Positions 8,165 through 15,454 of a stretch of 28,418 nt of DNA are shown piece by piece. Every line of letters begins with the position of its first letter. The first letter of the stretch is position 1. The translations under genes and the position numbers were made by a program. Below the pieces are notes generated by a model. That model saw only the letters and a program-made list of their open reading frames with translations, did no database searches and had not been told where the DNA came from. Origin of the DNA: F23-B02 sp963632825 (GTDB taxonomy: Bacteria; Bacillota; Clostridia; Oscillospirales; Oscillospiraceae); the NCBI GenBank assembly GCA_963632825.1, contig CAVGWF010000076.1, forward strand, positions 1-28,418, read 5' to 3'.

Positions 8165-8725
8165 TTGGACGATCGGCGTATTGTAGAGCTTTTTCTTGAG
8201 CGATCGGAAGAAGCCATATTACAGACAGATATTAAATATGGCCGCTATTGTCACAAGGTAGCCTTCAATGTCCTCGGAAATGCGGAGGACAGCGAGGAGT
8301 GCGTGAACGATGCATATATGCGCATTTGGGGCAGCATACCTCCGAACGAGCCGGAGTCGCTGTCGGCGTATGTCGGTAAGATAACGCGGAATCTCGCGCT
8401 CGATAAGCTCCGGCATAAAAACAGTGACAAACGCGGCAACGGCGAGGTGCCCGTGCTGCTTGATGAGCTTGCCGAGTGCGTTTCCGGTGCCGACGAGCTT
8501 GCAAGAAGGCAGGACTCGGCCGAGATAACCGATGCGATAAACTCGTTTCTGGCAACTCTCAATCAGGTCGAGCGCGGAGTGTTCATGCGGCGGTACTGGA
8601 TGATGGAGCCTATCTCCGATGTTGCCGCAAGGTATAATATATCCGTCTCAAAAACAACGACAATGCTTTTCAGGCTGCGCGGCAGACTGAGGAAACATTT
8701 TATGAAAGAAGGAATATCTCTTTGA
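8165..8725 (+). CDS. ECF-type RNA polymerase sigma factor
   Basis: 186 residues from a TTG start at 8165, preceded by AGGAG at a 7-base distance. It has the two-domain ECF layout. Region 2 is at about residues 20-85, with YCHKVAFNVLGNAEDSEEC, DAYMRIW and ITRNLALDKLRHK. Region 4 is at about 125-180, with LNQVERGVFMRRYW and a helix-turn-helix around ISDVAARYNISVSKTTTML. No region 1.1 or region 3 is present. Its stop overlaps the TTG start of the downstream membrane protein by four bases (TTGA), so the two are translationally coupled. That is the normal arrangement of an ECF sigma factor with its anti-sigma factor. Confidence 0.9.
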   Translation: MDDRRIVELFLERSEEAILQTDIKYGRYCHKVAFNVLGNAEDSEECVNDAYMRIWGSIPPNEPESLSAYVGKITRNLALDKLRHKNSDKRGNGEVPVLLDELAECVSGADELARRQDSAEITDAINSFLATLNQVERGVFMRRYWMMEPISDVAARYNISVSKTTTMLFRLRGRLRKHFMKEGISL

Positions 8726-9834
8726 GAAGCGAAAAACTCCTCCAATGTATCGGATCGGTCAAAGAAGAGTATATTGAAGAGATAATGACCGAGGCACCGC
8801 GCTCGGCGCGGAGGGCCGCGGGCTCGCGCAGACTCGCGGCGTCCATTGCCGCAAGCCTTGCGGTGGTGATTCTCGGCACAGCGGTAATGGCAAACAGCGG
8901 CGCTGAGGTCGGCACCGGCTCCATGGAGCTGTCAGGCGGTACCAAAACGGTGGCGATGGCTCAGAACAGCGTTATAATGCTCGATGTTAATCCGAGTATC
9001 TGCATTGAGGTAAACGACCGTAATGTCGTCGTTGCGGTAAAGGGACTCAATGATGAGTCACAGGCGGTGCTCGAAGGACTTGAGCTCAGCGGCAGGGATT
9101 ATTCCGAGGCCGTCACCGATATAGTGACGAAGCTGCAGGAATCACAGTATCTTACCGAGCTTAAAAACTCGATACTCGTCAGTGTCTCGGCGTCGGATGA
9201 AAATTTGGCATCCGAGATATTGCAGGCCTCTGTCGAGGCGGTAGAGAGTGTCGGCAATGCAGCCGATTATGCGTTCTCAATACTCAGTCAGGTGATAACC
9301 CACGACGCCGATGCCGCGGCAGCCGGCGAAAAATATGGGGTGTCCGAGGGCCGCGTCGATATGATAAACAAGTTTGTAGCGGAGCACTCGGATTACAGCT
9401 TTGAAACGCTCGTGGAGAACAATGTCCAGCTTTTGAATCAGCTGTTTGAGTATGTCGGTCTGCCCGAAGGCATCGAGCGTATCGGAGATGTTGCCGGAGT
9501 CGTTCCCAAGGAGTGCGAGGCAAAGCTTAACCTTGATGAGCTCAGCTGTGACGAGCTTATAAGCTTCACCAGCGCCATCAGCGATTTCTATGATAAGCTC
9601 GGCGAGTATTACAGCACCGGAGATATAGCAAAGCGTATAGGCTATGCCTTCAGCATCGTCGAAAGCAGCACCGAGGACGGTCAGAAATTCTGGGCTGTGC
9701 TCGCAGAGAGCCTCACAAAGAATATCGGCAACCACGGTGCAATAATAAACATCGGTCAGAGCACGAGCGACTGGCTGGATCAGAGCGAAATAGGAAAGGT
9801 CGTAATGCATATTTTCAACGAGCTTGCGGCCTGA
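8722..9834 (+). CDS. Membrane anti-sigma factor with RsgI-like extracytoplasmic domain
   Basis: 370 residues from a TTG start sharing bases with the sigma-factor stop. The N-terminus (LLQCIGSVKEEYIEEIM, residues 6-22) resembles the short sigma-binding helix of clostridial ECF anti-sigma factors. One membrane helix follows at about 38-57. Outside, residues about 85-165 (IMLDVNPSICIEV, then GLNDES, GLELSGRDYSEAV) match the conserved domain of RsgI-type anti-sigma factors. In that family the Asn-Pro bond is reported to be self-cleaved, and Asn-Pro is present here. The remaining 200 residues are unfamiliar, helical and acidic. By position and domains it should hold the cognate sigma factor at the membrane and release it on an envelope signal. 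The pairing of an ECF factor with an RsgI-like ectodomain is unusual. Confidence 0.75.
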   Translation: MRSEKLLQCIGSVKEEYIEEIMTEAPRSARRAAGSRRLAASIAASLAVVILGTAVMANSGAEVGTGSMELSGGTKTVAMAQNSVIMLDVNPSICIEVNDRNVVVAVKGLNDESQAVLEGLELSGRDYSEAVTDIVTKLQESQYLTELKNSILVSVSASDENLASEILQASVEAVESVGNAADYAFSILSQVITHDADAAAAGEKYGVSEGRVDMINKFVAEHSDYSFETLVENNVQLLNQLFEYVGLPEGIERIGDVAGVVPKECEAKLNLDELSCDELISFTSAISDFYDKLGEYYSTGDIAKRIGYAFSIVESSTEDGQKFWAVLAESLTKNIGNHGAIINIGQSTSDWLDQSEIGKVVMHIFNELAA

Positions 9835-9865
9835 CCTCCGAATATAAAGCCCACATATGATGAAA

Positions 9866-9897
9866 GCATCAGGAGCCTTTGGCTCCTGATGCTTTTT
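9866..9897 (+). terminator. Intrinsic terminator of the sigma/anti-sigma operon
   Basis: Perfect 12-bp stem GCATCAGGAGCC with a TTT loop, then five T residues, 32 bases after the anti-sigma stop. Confidence 0.92.
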
Positions 9898-10037
9898 ACT
9901 ATTTTTATTCCTTGCGCCGACATTATTACACTGATACAAAATGCAGCTGTATGACTATACGATATACTATAGCTGTTGTGATAATATACAAAAAAGCGTA
10001 AAAATAATATACATAATAGAGAAAATGCATAAATATA

Positions 10038-10066
10038 TTGAATTAAAATGACAAAAATGCTAAAAT
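10038..10066 (+). promoter_or_regulatory. Sigma-A promoter of the 2-hydroxyacyl-CoA dehydratase operon
   Basis: TTGAAT, a 17-base spacer and TAAAAT, giving a leader of about 55 bases before ATG 10129. The whole 9898-10128 gap holds no gene. It is very AT-rich, with an imperfect inverted repeat CTATA...TATAG at 9955-9972 that could be an upstream control site. Confidence 0.7.
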
Positions 10067-10128
10067 GTTAACATGCAATATCCGAAAGGAACGGCAATAG
10101 TCTTAATAAGAAATGGGGGAGTCTAACA

Positions 10129-11325
10129 ATGAGAGACCTAAAGCATCTGAACTACTTTGAGAACCTCCTGCAGGAGGCGAACAACAAGCTTATCGGTCAG
10201 GCCAGGAAGGACGGCAGGATATGTGTCGCATATGTCTGTGAAAACACACCCGAGCCGCTCATGAATTTGGGCGGTGCCTTCGGCATTCGCCTGCACGCGC
10301 CGAACACCGGCTCGATGGATATTGCGACATATTACATGACGAGCTTTCTCTGCGAGACCTCGAGGGCACTGCTCGAGCGCGCCATTGAGGGAGGCTTTAA
10401 CTTCGCCGACTGCGTTATCACGCCTGACGGCTGCACCATGATAAATCGCTGCGTTGAGAATATGGAGCTTCTCAAGACCATGGGTGCCGGCAACGATAGG
10501 TTTTTCTATGAATTTATGGAGATACCGCTCAAGGCGGATGATAACGGTGTCGAGCTCCTTGCCCTGCAATGCCGGAACCACATTCTCAAGCCGCTGCATG
10601 AGAAGTACGGGATAGATATCTCCGATGCCGCAATAAGAAAGGCGGTCGAGGAGCACAACCGCGTCTGCCGCGTTATAACCGAGATCGGCAGCTTCAGAAA
10701 GGAGAAAAAGCCAAGAATAACCGGATATGAGTTCCATGTGCTCACACTGGCTACATATGTAATGCCGCAGTACCTCATAATCGACAAGCTCGAAGAAACT
10801 CTCGAGGAGATCAAGGTCCGCGAGCCGGAGGATAAGGAGTACCGTGCCCGCATAGCGGTGGTCGGCTCCGAGGTAGATGACAGCGGCTTTATAAAGCTTA
10901 TAGAGGAGACCGGTGCCTATGTCTGTGCCGACCGCTTCTGCTTCGGCTCGCTGCCGGGCAGAATGGAGATCTCGCTCAATGACGGAGAGGATGCGCTCAC
11001 GCAGATCTGCCGCCACTATGTCTATAACGGTCAATGTCCGCGAATGTTCAATATGGAAAAGGTCTACGGACGCAAGGCGTATGTAAATGATATTGCCAAG
11101 GAATACGGTGCCGACGGTATCATATACGAGCAGATAAAATTCTGTGACCCGTGGGCCTATGAGCGGCTTCTTGGCTCAACGATGCTGCGCGAGGATTATA
11201 ACTATCCCGTTCTGTCGGTTGACAGACCGTATAACATAAGCTCATCAGTCGGGCAGATGCGTACACGCGTTCAGGCGTTTGTGGAAAGCATTGAGATAAA
11301 AAAGCTTCAGGGAGGTGCGAAATAA
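10129..11325 (+). CDS. 2-hydroxyacyl-CoA dehydratase family, smaller (HgdB-type) subunit
   Basis: 398 residues; ATG 10129 has GGGGGAG seven bases upstream. It belongs to the HgdB/FldC/BcrB iron-sulfur family, whose enzymes remove water from 2-hydroxyacyl-CoA or reduce aromatic CoA esters by a radical route. Visible hallmarks are YVCENTPEPLMNLGGAF (Cys37), FLCETSRALLE (Cys75), PDGCTMINR (Cys102) and KFCDPWAYE (Cys339). Three of these probably bind the [4Fe-4S] cluster. The next gene starts on the last base of this stop codon, so the subunits are coupled. The substrate (hydroxyglutarate, phenyllactate, lactate, hydroxyisocaproate or another) cannot be read from sequence. No ATPase activator gene (HgdC/FldI type) lies in the window. 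Confidence 0.85.
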   Translation: MRDLKHLNYFENLLQEANNKLIGQARKDGRICVAYVCENTPEPLMNLGGAFGIRLHAPNTGSMDIATYYMTSFLCETSRALLERAIEGGFNFADCVITPDGCTMINRCVENMELLKTMGAGNDRFFYEFMEIPLKADDNGVELLALQCRNHILKPLHEKYGIDISDAAIRKAVEEHNRVCRVITEIGSFRKEKKPRITGYEFHVLTLATYVMPQYLIIDKLEETLEEIKVREPEDKEYRARIAVVGSEVDDSGFIKLIEETGAYVCADRFCFGSLPGRMEISLNDGEDALTQICRHYVYNGQCPRMFNMEKVYGRKAYVNDIAKEYGADGIIYEQIKFCDPWAYERLLGSTMLREDYNYPVLSVDRPYNISSSVGQMRTRVQAFVESIEIKKLQGGAK

Positions 11326-12905
11326 TGGCGATCGTAGTAAACGACAAAGAGCGCAGGGGCGAAAAGCAGCTTGGTGTTCTTTTTGACCAAGGCAAAGTCC
11401 GCCGCCGCCGCGAGTGGAGAGGCTTGAAGGACACCCTGTATGATTACGGAAGGTGGCTGTACCTGCTTTCGATACTGGCTCGCGTCATTATAAAGCCCCG
11501 CAATGTGAAGGCGATGTTCCGCTACCGCTGGTTTGCAAACTACCTTGCGGTGCCGCATATGCTTGATAAATTCACCATCGGCCTGCGTGACGAGCCGCTG
11601 CGCATAACCCACACGGCAATGGACTTCGTCGTAAAGGATGTTGCCCAGTGCATTGATAACTGTATAAAGGGTGACCGAAGGACGGGCAACAATGTCGCAT
11701 ATTCCGAAAAGTGCGTCCTGTGGGACGAGAATGCCATGACGGCGGTAATGATGGGCTTCCCGACGCTCAACTGTATCCTGCGCGAGGTACCCACCATGTT
11801 CTCGGCAAACCTGCTCAATCAAAACTCGGGCACGCATTATCTCGATGTTGCCCAGCAGTTCGGCATCCCCGGTGATGTGTGTCCCATGCCGGAGGCGGAG
11901 CTCGGCGTTTCCATAGACGACGATTTCCCCGTGCTCGGCAAATGCGCGGTGCAGGTAAACACGACCTGCGACGGCTCACTCATGGGCAACGGACTTATAG
12001 CAAAGCGCCTTGAGCGCGAGTACGGCATACCTACATTCCAGCTCGTGGCTCCGATGCGCCATACTCAGGAGGATGTTCAGAAATACGCCGCCAATGATGT
12101 TAAGGCAGCGATAAAGTTCATAGAGGAAAAAACAGGGGAGAAGTGGGACTGGAACGCATATTTTGAATGTGCAAAGCGCGTCAACAGTACCACCCGCAAC
12201 CGTGTTGCATGGCTTGAGGTCAACAGCACGCCGTATCCTCAGTTCGTCGGTGCAGTGTTCTCACTTTATAACGATACAAACTACATGGGCAACTGCGGCC
12301 GGTATCCGGCATTCGTGGAGATAGACAAAAAGGTCATGAAGCTCGTTCAGCAGGGCTACAAAAACAAGACAATGATGGCTCCGGAGTACCGTCACAGATG
12401 CATAGTCTGGGGCGTGCAGCCGCAGTATATCATAGATATGCTGTACTGGATGATCCAGTGCTGGGGCGTCGTTCCTCTGACCGATATGCTCTCGATGGTC
12501 ATAAGCGAGGAAATAGCCGAGGAGGATACCCCCGAGAACCGTGAGCGGGCATACTATGATATGGCGTGGCTGACTATGAACATGATCATGCGCAACCACA
12601 CTCACGGTGGCTACAAGGTGCTTGTGGATGAGCTCTGGGAGTATTGCGAGAAGATGAATGCCGACATGGTGATGATGTGGGAGCATATGTCCTGCAAGGC
12701 TCTCACCGGCATGCACGGTCAGTTCGAGGAGCAGGCGCGGGAGCGCGGCATAAATCTCGTGTGGGTCTGCCATGACCTTGCCGACCCGCGCGTTTACCCG
12801 CGTCAGGCAATACGCGATCAGTTCAATCAATATATGCGGACCGTCATGCGTGAGGAACCGCTTGACCCCACCATAGAGATCCTGCCGGATGAGCACGCAT
12901 GGTAA
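11325..12905 (+). CDS. 2-hydroxyacyl-CoA dehydratase family, larger (HgdA-type) subunit with N-terminal extension
   Basis: 526 residues, longer than the usual 410-480. Residues from about 120 on follow the HgdA order: KCVLWDE (Cys130), GDVCPMPEAELG (Cys186), NTTCDGS (Cys215), YGIPTFQL, EKTGEKWDW, and MSCKALTGMHG (Cys457) with DLADPR near the end. These cysteines are the candidates for cluster and substrate binding. The first 115 or so residues are basic (GKVRRRREWRG) and then partly hydrophobic (WLYLLSILARVII), and do not look like the canonical subunit. The start shares one base with the upstream stop (TAATG), and GGGAGG precedes it. A small membrane protein gene follows 15 bases later. The function as a dehydratase subunit is well supported; the substrate is unknown. 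Confidence 0.83.
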   Translation: MAIVVNDKERRGEKQLGVLFDQGKVRRRREWRGLKDTLYDYGRWLYLLSILARVIIKPRNVKAMFRYRWFANYLAVPHMLDKFTIGLRDEPLRITHTAMDFVVKDVAQCIDNCIKGDRRTGNNVAYSEKCVLWDENAMTAVMMGFPTLNCILREVPTMFSANLLNQNSGTHYLDVAQQFGIPGDVCPMPEAELGVSIDDDFPVLGKCAVQVNTTCDGSLMGNGLIAKRLEREYGIPTFQLVAPMRHTQEDVQKYAANDVKAAIKFIEEKTGEKWDWNAYFECAKRVNSTTRNRVAWLEVNSTPYPQFVGAVFSLYNDTNYMGNCGRYPAFVEIDKKVMKLVQQGYKNKTMMAPEYRHRCIVWGVQPQYIIDMLYWMIQCWGVVPLTDMLSMVISEEIAEEDTPENRERAYYDMAWLTMNMIMRNHTHGGYKVLVDELWEYCEKMNADMVMMWEHMSCKALTGMHGQFEEQARERGINLVWVCHDLADPRVYPRQAIRDQFNQYMRTVMREEPLDPTIEILPDEHAW

Positions 12906-12920
12906 GGAAGGAGAAGGAAT

Positions 12921-13091
12921 ATGTCAAAATTTAAAATGCTGCCCCTTAAAATGCTTGGCGGCGGAGCGGGACTTTTCGCCGTGACATTTGCAATATACTT
13001 TTTCAATCTCGATATGAAGTTTCTTGCATACTGTGTGGAGCCTATCCTGCTCTGGAATTATGACCGCATCCCGCGCAAGCAGTACATATGA
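12921..13091 (+). CDS. 56-residue membrane protein in the dehydratase operon
   Basis: A short reading frame with a strong ribosome site (GGAAGGAG, about 6 bases before ATG), starting 15 bases after the dehydratase stop and followed directly by the shared terminator. The protein begins MSKFKMLPLKMLGGG, has a hydrophobic stretch at about residues 10-28 (GGGAGLFAVTFAIYFF) and a second weaker one at 33-43, and ends in a charged tail RIPRKQYI. I do not recognise a family. Its place as the third cistron and the hydrophobic patch in the neighbouring subunit's extension suggest it could anchor or stabilise the complex at the membrane; this is inference only. Confidence 0.72.
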   Translation: MSKFKMLPLKMLGGGAGLFAVTFAIYFFNLDMKFLAYCVEPILLWNYDRIPRKQYI

Positions 13092-13096
13092 TATCC

Positions 13097-13127
13097 AAAG
13101 CCGCCGCTCATCCGAGCGGCGGCTTTT
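13097..13127. terminator. Bidirectional terminator between dehydratase operon and tetR
   Basis: Stem AAAGCCGCCGCTC with its complement around a four-base loop, A-run before and T-run after, so it works on both strands. The tetR-type stop codon (13110-13108) lies inside the hairpin. Confidence 0.9.
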
Positions 13128-13677
13128 GCGTGTTTATCTTGCAGAGCATTTTGTCGAGCGCGGCGGCTACCTCCTCGCGCGGTATCGACATTCCGCCCTT
13201 GAGCCATTCCTCCAGGACTCCCGCCATACCGGAGACAACGAATACGGCTTCCATGGCATCGTACCGTTCGTCACCGTCGGGATGTATCAGGCGGCTTTCG
13301 CTTATCACTTTTTCATTCAGCCTTCTTGTTATCCGCTGAAGCGATGAGCGGTTATCGTCGCGGGCAAACAGTAAAAACAGCTCGCGTTTATCCTCGATAT
13401 AAGCCGTCAGCTCATATGCAAGCCTTTGACTGTTGCTGCTGTCGGTCGAGGGGAATGCCTCCTCAAACAGCCTGTACAAACCGGCGCTCGCCTCGTTTTC
13501 GACCTTGTCGTAGAGATCGTATACATCCATGTAGTGCAGATAAAATGTTCCCCTGCCGATATCGGCCATACGGCATATCTCCGCAACCGTGATCTTGTCG
13601 AGACTTTTCTTTTCAAGAAGTGTCAGAAAGCTGCCCTCGATAGCTTTTACGGTTTTCCTCGTTCGTCTGTCCTCCAT
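13108..13677 (-). CDS. TetR/AcrR-family transcriptional regulator
   Basis: 189 residues from ATG 13677, chosen because GGGAGG lies five bases upstream; the longer ORF upstream has no ribosome site. The N-terminal DNA-binding domain is typical: LEKKSLDKITVAEICRMADI then GRGTFYLHYMDVYDL (residues about 20-60). The C-terminal domain, with EDKRELFLLFARDD and GMAGVLEEWLKGG, resembles the DhaS/TetR_C_8 type. It is divergent from the acetyltransferase gene and convergent with the dehydratase operon. A 14-base palindrome overlaps its own -35 box, so it probably represses itself and the acetyltransferase gene. The ligand is unknown. Confidence 0.9.
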   Translation of the reverse strand: MEDRRTRKTVKAIEGSFLTLLEKKSLDKITVAEICRMADIGRGTFYLHYMDVYDLYDKVENEASAGLYRLFEEAFPSTDSSNSQRLAYELTAYIEDKRELFLLFARDDNRSSLQRITRRLNEKVISESRLIHPDGDERYDAMEAVFVVSGMAGVLEEWLKGGMSIPREEVAAALDKMLCKINTQKPPLG

Positions 13678-13743
13678 ACATGCCTCCCATAAACACTCTG
13701 ACGCGATATGTGCCGTAAAGCACAGTCGTCTAAAAACTGAATA

Positions 13744-13772
13744 TTGGATTATGCGTATGCTTTTATTATACT
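13744..13772 (+). promoter_or_regulatory. Promoter of the GNAT gene
   Basis: TTGGAT, 17 bases and TATACT on the plus strand. Its -10 box overlaps the -10 box of the opposing tetR promoter, so the two promoters cannot be fully occupied together. Confidence 0.65.
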
Positions 13773-13793
13773 GCATACATGCACATTAGTAAA
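13765..13793 (-). promoter_or_regulatory. Promoter of the tetR-type gene
   Basis: Minus strand TTTACT (13793-13788), 17-base spacer and consensus TATAAT (13770-13765), giving a leader of about 80 bases. Confidence 0.7.
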
Positions 13794-13803
13794 CATATGT
13801 TTA
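13790..13803. promoter_or_regulatory. Candidate TetR operator (14-base palindrome)
   Basis: TAAACATATGTTTA is a perfect palindrome. It overlaps the -35 box of the tetR promoter and lies just downstream of the expected start of the GNAT transcript, a position suited to repressing both. Confidence 0.6.
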
Positions 13804-13834
13804 TAAATTTCCATGCGTACAGGAGGAAAATTAA

Positions 13835-14467
13835 ATGATCAAATATCGAGAGGCAAAACGGGAGGAAGTTGAATATATCTCAAAGCTTGCGACACTGTCG
13901 TTCGGACATTATCCGTTCTTTGACTTTGCTTTTCAAAATTCATTTGAAAGCGAAAAGGAATACTTCAAATATCTTGAGAAGCTGCACCGAGTGCATATGA
14001 GAGCAAATATGAAGCATCATAAATGCTTTGTCGCAGAGAAAAACGGAAGGATCGTCTCGGCGGCGCTTTTGCAGGACCCGTCCAAGCGGCGTATAAGTGT
14101 GTGGGATTATATTGAGTCCGGCGGCGTGAGTCTGCTGTTTCCCGTCGGCTTTTCAAAAATACTTGATTTCTTCGACGCTTCCGAGGAGGGGCACCTCGAC
14201 TGTGCGGAGCGGCATCCGAATGCATGGTATATAGAACTGCTGGCGGTAGATGCTGAAATGAAGGGCGGCGGTCTCGGCAGCGGGATGATAAACGACTGTC
14301 TCATACCGTATATCCGAAGCAATGGCGGCGGAGAGCTCACCCTCACCACGAATACGGAGAAAAACTGCACCTTTTACGGAAAAAATGGCTTCGACTGCTT
14401 TGCCGAGCGCAGTCTTACGCGCGGCGGGCAGCAGATAAAAAACTGGAGCTTTGTAAAAAACATTTAG
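13835..14467 (+). CDS. GNAT-family N-acetyltransferase
   Basis: 210 residues; ATG 13835 is preceded by AGGAGG at an 8-base distance. The acetyl-CoA binding motif A is visible at about residues 138-155: IELLAVDAEMKGGGLGSGM, matching the V-x-P/A-x-x-(Q/R)-x-x-G-x-G pattern, and FYGKNGF near the end matches the usual motif B. The N-terminus (IKYREAKREEVEYI) is typical of the family. It transfers acetyl from acetyl-CoA to an amine; the acceptor is unknown. It is divergent from a TetR regulator that likely controls it. Such pairs often handle toxic amines or antibiotics, but nothing here proves that. Confidence 0.85.
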   Translation: MIKYREAKREEVEYISKLATLSFGHYPFFDFAFQNSFESEKEYFKYLEKLHRVHMRANMKHHKCFVAEKNGRIVSAALLQDPSKRRISVWDYIESGGVSLLFPVGFSKILDFFDASEEGHLDCAERHPNAWYIELLAVDAEMKGGGLGSGMINDCLIPYIRSNGGGELTLTTNTEKNCTFYGKNGFDCFAERSLTRGGQQIKNWSFVKNI

Positions 14468-14468
14468 T

Positions 14469-14499
14469 AAAAACCTCCGGTTGCAGACCGGAGGCTTTT
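14469..14499. terminator. Bidirectional terminator between GNAT gene and dapF
   Basis: Stem CCTCCGGT with its complement around TGCAG, flanked by an A5 run and a T4 run, between two convergent stop codons. Confidence 0.85.
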
Positions 14500-14504
14500 G
14501 ACCT

Positions 14505-15320
14505 TCAAATTTCCCTTGTTTTTCCCTCGTACACGATGCAGGTCGGTCCTGTGAGAAAAATGTCCCGCACCGAGCCACCGTCCTGCGTCAGAGTGACGGA
14601 AAGCTCGCCGCCCGGCATGGATATCCCGACATTTTTGCCGGATACCAGACCCATCAGCGTCAGTGCCGTCGTGATGCTGCCGCAGCCGGTACCGCAGGCA
14701 AGGGTGAAATCCTCAACGCCGCGCTCGTAGGTGACGGCCTTGATCCCGTCCTTTCCCGTGAGCCTGACAAAGCTGACATTCGCGCCCTTGGGAAAGGCGG
14801 GGGAGTACCTCAGCCCCTTGCCGAGCGTGCGCAGCTCGTCCTCCGGTACACTGTCCCAATCGTCCTTAACAAGCACCGCGTGCGGTATGCCGGGGTCACC
14901 GAGCTCTATGTATGCACAGTCTTCCCCTTCAGCTTCGCGGTGCAGATCTATGACCGAGGGATCGTTGAGGCGTATGCGATAGAGCGTTTCGCTTATTCTC
15001 CTGCCGGTGACGAGACCGGCAGTGGTCTCGATCCGCTGAGCTTCGCCCGCGAGACCGTGCTCAAAGCCGTAGCGCGCGATGCACCGCGCGCCGTTGCCGC
15101 ACATTTCGCCCATGCTGCCGTCGGAGTTGTAAAACAGCAGCCGGTAGTCCGCATCGCCCTGCGCCTCGACGACGAGCATTAGCCCGTCTGCGCCTATGCC
15201 CAGCCTTCGGTCACAAAGCCTGCGTGCAAGCTCCGATACGGAGGACAAGCTTATGTCCTCCTCAAGCGTGTTTATTATCACAAAATCATTTCCGGCACCG
15301 TGCATCTTGGTAAACCTCAT
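14505..15320 (-). CDS. dapF: Diaminopimelate epimerase
   Basis: 271 residues. ATG 15320 is chosen over the longer ORF because GGAGG stands directly before it and the protein then begins with the canonical MRFTKMHGAGNDF. It interconverts LL- and meso-diaminopimelate in lysine and peptidoglycan synthesis, in the cytoplasm. The two catalytic cysteines are present: Cys74 in MCGNGARC and Cys209 in ACGTGCGS. The second motif has CGS where many homologues have A/S-C/A, a conservative change. Other dap genes are not adjacent. It is monocistronic, convergent with the GNAT gene and divergent from the CoA-transferase gene. Confidence 0.95.
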   Translation of the reverse strand: MRFTKMHGAGNDFVIINTLEEDISLSSVSELARRLCDRRLGIGADGLMLVVEAQGDADYRLLFYNSDGSMGEMCGNGARCIARYGFEHGLAGEAQRIETTAGLVTGRRISETLYRIRLNDPSVIDLHREAEGEDCAYIELGDPGIPHAVLVKDDWDSVPEDELRTLGKGLRYSPAFPKGANVSFVRLTGKDGIKAVTYERGVEDFTLACGTGCGSITTALTLMGLVSGKNVGISMPGGELSVTLTQDGGSVRDIFLTGPTCIVYEGKTREI

Positions 15321-15384
15321 ACTTACCTCCATAATCGTTACAAAATAAACTATAGTGATTTCGCCCAAGCGGGCGGCTGAATAC

Positions 15385-15413
15385 TTGAATTTAACGGTGT
15401 GCTATTATATAAT
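15385..15413 (+). promoter_or_regulatory. Sigma-A promoter of the CoA-transferase gene
   Basis: TTGAAT, 17-base spacer and consensus TATAAT, giving a leader of about 35 bases before ATG 15455. Confidence 0.8.
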
Positions 15414-15454
15414 ATCACCAGCATAGATACAAAATCGTTTCAGGAGTGTTAAAA

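Noticed and set aside
9955..9972. Inverted repeat CTATA...TATAG as a definite operator
   Set aside because: Only five-base arms in a very AT-rich stretch; chance is likely, so it is mentioned but not called.
10138..11034. A 298-codon minus-strand frame opposite the HgdB-type subunit
   Set aside because: Antisense to a strongly supported gene; no ribosome site or family match.
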